A stretch of 5,970 nt of DNA, from positions 1-5,970 of the forward strand of contig CALLWN010000113.1 of assembly GCA_938016505.1 (NCBI GenBank), written 5' to 3'. A program made the translations under genes and the position numbers. Every line of letters starts with the position of its first letter. Positions within the stretch are counted from its first letter, which is position 1. The notes below the pieces were generated by a model, which was given only the letters and a program-made list of their open reading frames with translations, did not search any database and had not been told where the DNA came from. Shown in pieces: positions 1 through 4,445 of this stretch. The stretch is from an uncultured Sphingomonadaceae bacterium (GTDB lineage: Bacteria > Pseudomonadota > Alphaproteobacteria > Sphingomonadales > Sphingomonadaceae).

Positions 1-398
1 ATCAACGGCCGGGCCGAAATGAGATTGGTGAAGTACAGCGCGGCGATGAGCGCCGTCACCCACATCCAGAAGATCGCCCCCGGCCCGCCCAGCGTGAGCG
101 CGGTCGCAACGCCTGCGAGATTGCCGGTCCCCACCTGGCCCGAAAGCGCGGTCGAGAGCGCGGCAAAGGGCGAGATCTCGCCGCCCGTGCCGCTCCCCTT
201 GCGGTCGCGGCCAAGGAGGCCCGCAAACGCCGCACCCAGCCGCCGGATCGGGTAGAAGCGCAGTCCCGCCATGAAGAACAGTCCGGTGCCCAGCAGGATC
301 ACCACCATCGGCGGGAAGGGCAGCAGCTGCTCGCCGTTCCAGCTGCCGCCCCAGATGAAGTCGCTCAGGTTGACGACGCGATCGATGATGGCTTCCAT
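1..398 (-). CDS. Sodium:alanine/glycine symporter (AGCS family), N-terminal part, cut by window edge
   Basis: The gene encodes the first 132 residues of an inner-membrane secondary transporter that should couple sodium (or proton) influx to uptake of alanine or glycine. Residues 14-16 (FIW) and a hydrophobic segment at about 30-46 (start PMVVILLGTGL) are typical of the AGCS N terminus. The family signature lies at about 73-113: GEISPFAALSTALSG, then QVGTGNLAGVATA, then GGPGAIFWMW. The ATG at 396-398 is preceded on the minus strand by GGGGAG (404-409) at a 5-base spacing, which supports this start. The gene is divergent from the ABC operon. The last 15 or so visible residues (after WMWVTAL) do not resemble the usual continuation, in which I would expect a G-M-(x)n-(Y/F)-A-E stretch. 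Family membership is secure; the exact substrate is inferred. Confidence 0.88.
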   Translation of the reverse strand, partial: MEAIIDRVVNLSDFIWGGSWNGEQLLPFPPMVVILLGTGLFFMAGLRFYPIRRLGAAFAGLLGRDRKGSGTGGEISPFAALSTALSGQVGTGNLAGVATALTLGGPGAIFWMWVTALIAALYFTNLISARPL

Positions 399-423
399 GC
401 CTTCTCCCCGGATGGAGCCGACA

Positions 424-451
424 GCGATAGGGCAGGCTTTCCGAATGTCGA
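424..451 (-). promoter_or_regulatory. Candidate promoter of the AGCS symporter gene
   Basis: On the minus strand, TCGACA (446-451, five of six matches to TTGACA) is followed after 16 bases by TATCGC (424-429, TAT matching the -10 box). It lies 26 bases upstream of the start codon, and the GGGGAG ribosome binding site falls between. The -10 match is poor, and chance matches are easy to find, so this is only a candidate. Confidence 0.27.
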
Positions 452-458
452 GACCCGG

Positions 459-483
459 GGCGCGGCGCAGGGCGCGCCGCGCC
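459..483. repeat. GC-rich perfect inverted repeat in the divergent spacer
   Basis: GGCGCGGCGC (459-468) and GCGCCGCGCC (474-483) are exact reverse complements separated by five bases (AGGGC), giving a possible 10-bp hairpin made only of G-C pairs. It sits between the divergent symporter and ABC operon starts. There is no T-run on either side, so it is not a standard intrinsic terminator. It may be an mRNA leader structure or a protein-binding site, or a by-product of extreme GC content. Confidence 0.5.
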
Positions 484-528
484 GCCCGCTGTGGCCCTGT
501 CGCAACCAGCCTGGCAGGCCGGTTTCGG

Positions 529-556
529 TTGCAACGGGCGTGCAGGATACCTTATC
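529..556 (+). promoter_or_regulatory. Candidate promoter of the ABC transporter operon
   Basis: TTGCAA (529-534) is followed after 16 bases by CTTATC (551-556), ten bases before the ATG at 566. If this is the promoter, transcription would begin at or just before the start codon. That would fit the absence of any purine-rich ribosome binding site upstream of 566, meaning a leaderless message. GTGC (540-543) and GCAC (557-560) flank the -10 region and could be the arms of an operator, but the interior is not symmetric. No AT-rich Zur-type palindrome is visible. Weak candidate. Confidence 0.25.
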
Positions 557-565
557 GCACCAGTC

Positions 566-1231
566 ATGCTTCTCGACGTCGCCGACCTGTGCTTTCGTCG
601 CCCGGGCGGAGGCGGCGTCGGGCCCTTGAGCTTTTCCCTCGCGCCCGCCGAGGCCTGTCTCCTCCTCGGTCCGTCGGGCTCGGGCAAGTCGACCCTCGTC
701 CAGCTCGTCGCCGGCCTCCTGACCCCCCAGTCCGGCACCATCCGCATTGCCGGCGAGCCGATGCACGCACTCGCACCGGCCGCGCGCGACGACCTGCGCC
801 GCCGCACCCTTGCCATCGTGTTCCAGTCGCTCCGGCTGGTGTCGGCGCTCTCGGTCCACGCCAACCTCGCGCTCGCCCGCCGGCTCGCCGGCCTGCCCAC
901 CGATCCGGCGCGCATCGCCCACCTGCTCGACCGCCTCGGGATCGCCCCGCTCGCCGGCCGCCTGCCGCGCGAGCTTTCCCAGGGTGAGGCCCAGCGCGCC
1001 GCGCTCGCCCGCGCGCTCGTCACCGAACCCCGGCTGCTGCTGGCCGACGAGCCAACCTCCGCGCTCGACGACGCGTCTGCCGCAGCCGCGGCAACGCTCC
1101 TCCTCGACTCCGCGCGCGAAGCCGGGGCAGCGCTCCTCGTCGTGACCCATGACAGCCGTCTGAAACCCCGCTTCCCCCGCGCCATCACACTGGGCGCCGA
1201 TGGCCGGCTCGCGGGCGGGGAGGCGGCATGA
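566..1231 (+). CDS. ABC transporter ATP-binding protein, LolD/MacB type
   Basis: This 221-residue cytoplasmic ATPase should power the FtsX-type permease encoded next. All nucleotide-binding motifs are visible: Walker A GPSGSGKST (35-43), Q-loop glutamine 87 (IVFQS), signature LSQGEAQR (137-144), Walker B LLLADE (157-162), D-loop SALD (165-168) and H-loop histidine 195 (VVTHD). The length suits a single-domain LolD/MacB-like ATPase. The signature is variant, LSQGE rather than LSGGQ; the catalytic glutamate after Walker B is intact. The reading frame is open back to a GTG at 491, but 566 is chosen because the protein then begins MLLDVADLCF, the normal first strand of the fold; the extra 25 residues look unlike coding sequence of this family. 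No Shine-Dalgarno precedes 566. The stop overlaps the permease start by ATGA, so the two are probably translationally coupled. Probable role: metal-linked envelope transport, inferred from the neighbours. Confidence 0.93.
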   Translation: MLLDVADLCFRRPGGGGVGPLSFSLAPAEACLLLGPSGSGKSTLVQLVAGLLTPQSGTIRIAGEPMHALAPAARDDLRRRTLAIVFQSLRLVSALSVHANLALARRLAGLPTDPARIAHLLDRLGIAPLAGRLPRELSQGEAQRAALARALVTEPRLLLADEPTSALDDASAAAAATLLLDSAREAGAALLVVTHDSRLKPRFPRAITLGADGRLAGGEAA

Positions 1232-2547
1232 TCGGCCTTGCACTCGCCTACCTGCGCGACCGCGCCGGGCAGTCGCTTCTCAACATCCTCCTGCTCGCGC
1301 TCGCGGTCGCCTCGCTCACTGCCCTTCTTCTCGTCTCGACCCGGGTCGAGGACCGCTTCGCCCGCGACAGCGCCGGCATCGATCTCGTCGTCGGCGCCAA
1401 GGGCTCGCCGCTCCAGCTCATCCTCTCCGCCATCTTCCACATCGACCAGCCCACCGGGAACATCCCCCTCGATGCGCTCGCCATGCTCCGCGCCGACCCG
1501 GGCGTGGCCCGCGCCATCCCGCTCGCGCTCGGCGACAATTTCCGCGGCTTCCGCATCGTCGGCACCGAGCCCGACTTTCTCGCGCTCCACGGCGGCCGGC
1601 TCGCCGAGGGCAGGCCCTGGCAGGCCCCGATGGAAGCCGTGATCGGCGCCGAGGTCGCCCGCCGCACCGGGGCGCGCCCCGGCCAGCGCTTCGTCGGCAG
1701 CCACGGCCTTGGCGACGATCCCGATGGCGACATGGCCCACACCCACGCCCCCTATGTCGTCACCGGCGTCCTCGCCCCCACCGGCACCGTCGCCGACCGG
1801 CTCATCCTCACCTCGGTCGAGAGCGTCTGGGACGTCCACGGGATCGAACACGACCACGACCAAGACCATGACCATGGCCCCGGCCACGACCATGCTCACG
1901 ATCATGATCACGATCATGATCATGATCACGATCACGCCCGCGACAGGGCCGGGACAGGAGACCCGGCCACCCCGCCGCTCGCCGGCCGCAACGCGCTCGC
2001 GCCCGAAGTGACTGCCGTGCTCGTCTCCTACGCCTCGCCGGCCGCCGCCATCCGCCTTCCTGCCGCCATCAACCGCCAGACCGCGCTCCAGGCCGCAGTC
2101 CCAGCCCAGGAAACCGCGCGCTTCCTCACCCTGTTCGATGGCGCCATCGCAGGCGCCCGGGCCCTCGCCCTTCTCATCGCCGCGGCTGCCGCGCTCTCCA
2201 TCTTCACCGTGCTCCTCGCCGCTGCCCGGGCACGGGCCGGCGATCTCGCCCTGCTCCGCGTCATGGGCGCACGGCCAGCCCAGGTGTTCGCAACCGTCAT
2301 CCTCGAAGGGCTGCTCGTCGCCGCCGCTGGCGCCGTCCTCGGCCTCCTTCTCGGCCACGCCCTCGTCGAACTGGCAGCGCGCGCCTTCCCCACCCTCGCC
2401 GGGATCGGCGTGACCGGCGCCACGCTCCTTCCCGCCGAGGGGCTCATCCTCGCCGGCGCCCTGCTGCTCGGCGCGCTCGCCGCGCTGCTTCCGGCCGCCG
2501 CCACCTTCCGCACCGATCTTGCGACAACGCTCGCCAGGGCCCAATAG
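1228..2547 (+). CDS. ABC transporter permease, FtsX/MacB type, with His-Asp-rich periplasmic tract
   Basis: The 439-residue inner-membrane permease has the MacB/FtsX layout: one N-terminal helix (about 17-37), a large periplasmic domain (about 38-300), then three helices (about 308-332, 352-378 and 403-424). The cytoplasmic loop between helices 2 and 3 reads RARAGDLALLRVMGARPAQV, matching the conserved FtsX loop that contacts the ATPase. The periplasmic domain has GAKGSPLQLILSAIFHID (56-73) followed by PTGNIP, which I recall as typical of the permease subfamily that accompanies DUF3299 proteins. Residues 208-236 contain 13 histidines alternating mostly with aspartates, a likely metal-binding loop; H71, H171, H173 and H204 are further possible ligands. 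GGGGAGG (1217-1223) precedes the ATG, and the start overlaps the ATPase stop. The relatives are linked to zinc limitation in Pseudomonas and Vibrio, so zinc handling is a reasonable inference. The transport direction and substrate cannot be read from sequence; a lipoprotein or peptide substrate is the alternative. Confidence 0.9.
   Translation: MIGLALAYLRDRAGQSLLNILLLALAVASLTALLLVSTRVEDRFARDSAGIDLVVGAKGSPLQLILSAIFHIDQPTGNIPLDALAMLRADPGVARAIPLALGDNFRGFRIVGTEPDFLALHGGRLAEGRPWQAPMEAVIGAEVARRTGARPGQRFVGSHGLGDDPDGDMAHTHAPYVVTGVLAPTGTVADRLILTSVESVWDVHGIEHDHDQDHDHGPGHDHAHDHDHDHDHDHDHARDRAGTGDPATPPLAGRNALAPEVTAVLVSYASPAAAIRLPAAINRQTALQAAVPAQETARFLTLFDGAIAGARALALLIAAAAALSIFTVLLAAARARAGDLALLRVMGARPAQVFATVILEGLLVAAAGAVLGLLLGHALVELAARAFPTLAGIGVTGATLLPAEGLILAGALLLGALAALLPAAATFRTDLATTLARAQ
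1849..1935 (+). repeat. His-Asp codon repeat (CAY-GAY hexamer) inside the permease gene
   Basis: These 29 codons of the permease give 13 His and 11 Asp. The last part (1897-1935) is an almost pure hexamer array: seven His codons alternate with six GAT codons, so GATC recurs six times at 6-base intervals. GAT and CAT are otherwise rare in this C-ending gene, so this part looks like recent slippage expansion rather than ordinary drift. Any gain or loss of whole hexamers keeps the frame, so the tract could vary in length between strains without breaking the gene. Confidence 0.9.
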
Positions 2548-2554
2548 GCAGCCC

Positions 2555-3037
2555 ATGCGCCGTGCCGCCGCCCTCCTGCTCCTCGCTGCCGCCGCCCCGG
2601 CCCCTGCCTTCCAGGATGGCGGCCGCGCCCCGGTCGAGGATATCTGGAAGCCCGCGCCGACGCCCAGGGGCGGCATCTCCTGGCAGCTCCTCGAATCGAC
2701 GAAGGAAACCACCCGCACCGACGACCAGGGCTATATCCGCGCCAAGCCGCTGTTCCCGCCCGCAGTGCAGGCGCTCGCGGGCAGGCGGGTGCGGGTCTCG
2801 GGCTGGATGATGCCGCTCGAGAATGCCGCCCGGCAGCGCCACTTCGTCCTGCTCGCCTACCCGCCGGGCTGCCCGTTCCACTTCCACGCCGGCCCCACCC
2901 AGTTCATCGAGGTCAAGGCCGACACTGCGTTTGCGGTCGAGATCGAGCAGGCCATCACCGTCGAGGGCGTCCTCGAACTGACGGGCGAGGACGAGAGCGG
3001 AATCTTCTACCGCCTGACCGCCGCCCGCCCGTCCTGA
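2555..3037 (+). CDS. Exported DUF3299-like protein of the ABC operon
   Basis: This 160-residue protein begins MRRAAALLLLAAAAPAPAF, a signal peptide with a likely cleavage near residues 18-20. There is no lipobox cysteine, so a soluble periplasmic protein is expected. The core (about 42-155) has ISWQLL, then AGRRVRVSGWMMPLE (76-89), FVLLAYPPGCPFHF (97-110) and GPTQFIEV (113-120), a pattern I associate with DUF3299. Cys106, His109 and His111 form C-x2-H-x-H, a plausible metal site. The ATG at 2555 is 7 bases after the permease stop; a TTG at 2519 in the same frame is rejected because it would bury the signal peptide behind 12 residues. The ribosome site is weak (AGGCA, 2546-2550), so translation is probably coupled to the permease. 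Such proteins are found with this kind of ATPase and permease; the molecular function is unknown, and a periplasmic metal-binding partner is inferred. Confidence 0.8.
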   Translation: MRRAAALLLLAAAAPAPAFQDGGRAPVEDIWKPAPTPRGGISWQLLESTKETTRTDDQGYIRAKPLFPPAVQALAGRRVRVSGWMMPLENAARQRHFVLLAYPPGCPFHFHAGPTQFIEVKADTAFAVEIEQAITVEGVLELTGEDESGIFYRLTAARPS

Positions 3038-3042
3038 GGCCT

Positions 3043-3870
3043 TCAGCCGGCCGGCGCCGGGGCGCCCCGGTCGCGATACCGGTCATAGACCGCCGGTCCG
3101 GCCCTGATGCTTTCCTGGAGCAGCCGCATCGGCCGCTGGTCCTCACGCACGAAACCGTCCTTCGGCAGGTTGATGTCGAGCACGAGGAGGCTCGCGATGG
3201 CGATGATCAGCAGCAGCACCCCGCCCTCGATCCGGTCGACGGGCCGCTGCGTGAAATGGCCCAGCATCGCCGAAATCGCGATCAGCACGACGAACAGCAT
3301 CATGAACAGCTCGGATGGCACCCGGGCAAGTCGCGCCGCCTTGCGCTTCAGGTCATCGTCGATGAGCTCGTTCACGGCTGTCACCAGCGGCGAGGCCAGC
3401 ACGGGAGGCGCAACCGTGGGCGCTGCAACGAGCGTCGCCGCCCACAGTTCGGCCAGCAGCCCGTCGTTGGTGGCCAGGAGCGCCGGCACCTCCGCGGCCG
3501 GTGCCTCGGCAAGCAGGATCCGGTTGTCCACGTAGCGGGCGAGAAGCCCGCTCATCCGCGCGCGGTGCGGCTCGTCGAGGAACTGCGCGCGCAGATAGGC
3601 CGTGCCGATCGCATTCGCCTCGTCGATCACCAGGGTCCGCCGCTGCTCGAAGAAACCGACCGCCATCGACAGCGAGAAGCCCAGCAGCAGACCGAGCAGC
3701 CCGAGACCGCCGCCGAGAATGGTCGACGCCTGGGAGCTCGGCTCCGGGATGGAGCCCGGGAGGCGCCGGGCGAGGAACCCGAGGAGCGCGGCAAGCGCCA
3801 TCGCCGCGATGAGCCCGAGCGCAGTCACCCACAGGGGCTGGCTCTCGGGCAGCGCCAGAAGGTTGGTCAC
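3043..3870 (-). CDS. DUF4239 (bestrophin-like) membrane protein
   Basis: The 275-residue protein has four predicted helices: about 13-35, 51-74, 188-206 and 216-233, with a long middle region between helices 2 and 3. The stretch after helix 2, EQRRTLVIDEANAIGTAYLRA (75-95), is the hallmark of the DUF4239/bestrophin-like family. Biochemical function is not established; the name reflects distant similarity to bestrophin channels, and chloride channel activity should not be assumed. The start is GTG at 3868-3870, with AAGG upstream at a suitable distance; a later start at Met24 would lose part of helix 1. It lies 63 bases downstream of the Usg-family gene on the same strand, so co-transcription is likely. 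Its 3' end is 5 bases from the end of the convergent DUF3299-like gene. Confidence 0.85.
   Translation of the reverse strand: MTNLLALPESQPLWVTALGLIAAMALAALLGFLARRLPGSIPEPSSQASTILGGGLGLLGLLLGFSLSMAVGFFEQRRTLVIDEANAIGTAYLRAQFLDEPHRARMSGLLARYVDNRILLAEAPAAEVPALLATNDGLLAELWAATLVAAPTVAPPVLASPLVTAVNELIDDDLKRKAARLARVPSELFMMLFVVLIAISAMLGHFTQRPVDRIEGGVLLLIIAIASLLVLDINLPKDGFVREDQRPMRLLQESIRAGPAVYDRYRDRGAPAPAG
3057..3070. repeat. Perfect GC palindrome at the convergent gene ends
   Basis: CCGGGGCGCCCCGG is an exact 14-base palindrome inside the C-terminal codons (about GAPAPAG) of the DUF4239 gene, just past the stop of the convergent ABC operon. It could slow both converging transcripts, but there is no T-run on either strand, so it is not a recognisable intrinsic terminator. 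The gap between the two stop codons, 3038-3042, is too short to hold one. Confidence 0.4.
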
Positions 3871-3904
3871 GACCGCGCCTTAGCAATTCCCCGCCGGAAG
3901 GGAA

Positions 3905-3919
3905 GTCCCCCGCAGGGAC
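3905..3919. repeat. Short hairpin between the Usg and DUF4239 genes
   Basis: GTCCC (3905-3909) and GGGAC (3915-3919) can pair over a five-base loop. On the minus strand a pyrimidine-rich stretch (TTCCCTTCC) follows, but it is not a U-tract. At most this is a weak attenuator between two co-directional genes; it may have no role. Confidence 0.3.
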
Positions 3920-3933
3920 GGCGCCCGACAGCG

Positions 3934-4221
3934 TCAGTGCAGCCGGATGATCCCGTCCACCAGCCTGACCTCGGCCGGCTGCAGCATCGCCGAATGGGCG
4001 ATCCGGATCTGGTGAATGGTGGCCTCCACTTCCCGCCGCCAATGGTCGAGGAACCGGCTGAGCGCTGGGAAGCGCGGCGCCTCGTCGAGCGTCTGCCACA
4101 CGAACTGCTGCAGGAGCGAGGGGTGGTCGGGCATCCAGTAGGCGATCTCCGCCGTCAGCAGCCCCTGGCCCTGCAGCCGCCGCACAAAATCCCGGTCCGA
4201 CCCGTGTCCGATGTCCGTCAT
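3934..4221 (-). CDS. usg: Usg-family protein
   Basis: The 95-residue protein is recognised by the family pattern: LLTAEIAYWMPDHPSLLQQFVWQ (about 21-43), then APRFPALSRFLDHWRREVEA, and the C-terminal HSAMLQPAEVRLVDG ending IIRLH. Usg proteins of this length are common in Alphaproteobacteria and are known mainly from proximity to trp genes; their function is unknown. No trp gene is in this window. The ATG at 4219-4221 is chosen because AGGGAG (minus strand, 4228-4233) precedes it by six bases and because the upstream in-frame ATG at 4287 would add 22 residues with no family resemblance. It is transcribed towards the DUF4239 gene and divergent from the M3 peptidase. Confidence 0.9.
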   Translation of the reverse strand: MTDIGHGSDRDFVRRLQGQGLLTAEIAYWMPDHPSLLQQFVWQTLDEAPRFPALSRFLDHWRREVEATIHQIRIAHSAMLQPAEVRLVDGIIRLH

Positions 4222-4353
4222 CACTGTCTCCCTTGTCGCATTGCTGTCGCGCTGGTGCTCCTCTTCGCCGGACTCCTGTCCTGTCATGGTTGCGTCATGC
4301 TTCCAAACAACGGCCGTGCAGGCAAGGCCCTGAATCGGCGCAGCTTTCTGTCA

Positions 4354-4374
4354 GCACTCGGAATCCGGGAGTGC
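4354..4374. repeat. Inverted repeat, candidate operator upstream of the M3 peptidase
   Basis: GCACTC (4354-4359) and GAGTGC (4369-4374) are exact reverse complements separated by nine bases, with the interior GGAATCC itself nearly symmetric. It lies about 70 to 90 bases upstream of the peptidase start, a position that could suit a regulator site. No regulator family is recognised from it. Confidence 0.3.
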
Positions 4375-4429
4375 CAGAGGCTCGACAGCTGCGCCGCGCC
4401 TTGGCAAACCCGCCCGGTGACCCATCAAC

Positions 4430-4436
4430 GGAGGAG
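4430..4436 (+). promoter_or_regulatory. Ribosome binding site of the M3 peptidase
   Basis: GGAGGAG, a strong Shine-Dalgarno, ends nine bases before the ATG at 4446. It fixes the start of the peptidase and so the presence of its signal peptide. Confidence 0.8.
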
Positions 4437-4445
4437 CTGCCCCGA

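Larger units (their letters stand above)
4222..4445. promoter_or_regulatory. Divergent intergenic region between the usg and M3 peptidase genes
   Basis: This stretch must hold promoters for both flanking genes. On the plus strand, TTGGCA (4401-4406) is followed after 17 bases by ATCAAC (4424-4429), which is a poor -10 box, so I do not assign a firm promoter. On the minus strand, apart from the AGGGAG ribosome site of usg, no convincing -35/-10 pair was seen. It has slightly fewer GC blocks than the genes, and no RNA gene or coding sequence is evident. Confidence 0.5.

Noticed and set aside
540..560. Zur-type operator before the ABC operon (GTGC...GCAC around the candidate -10)
   Set aside because: Only the outer four bases of each arm match. 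The AT-rich core expected of a Zur site is missing, so it cannot support zinc regulation.
491..565. GTG start that would lengthen the ABC ATPase by 25 residues
   Set aside because: The added residues do not fit the family, which begins at the first strand encoded from 566.
365..1243. Open frame of 292 codons on the minus strand opposite the ABC ATPase
   Set aside because: It is antisense to a gene with every ABC motif intact, and its translation is low-complexity Arg/Gly/Glu-rich sequence.
1897..1935. CRISPR-like or regulatory short repeats
   Set aside because: The 6-base period is in frame with His-Asp codons of the permease, and there are no spacers.
4222..4287. Longer Usg start at 4287
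   Set aside because: The extra 22 residues are polar and unlike the family, whereas 4221 has an AGGGAG ribosome site at ideal spacing.
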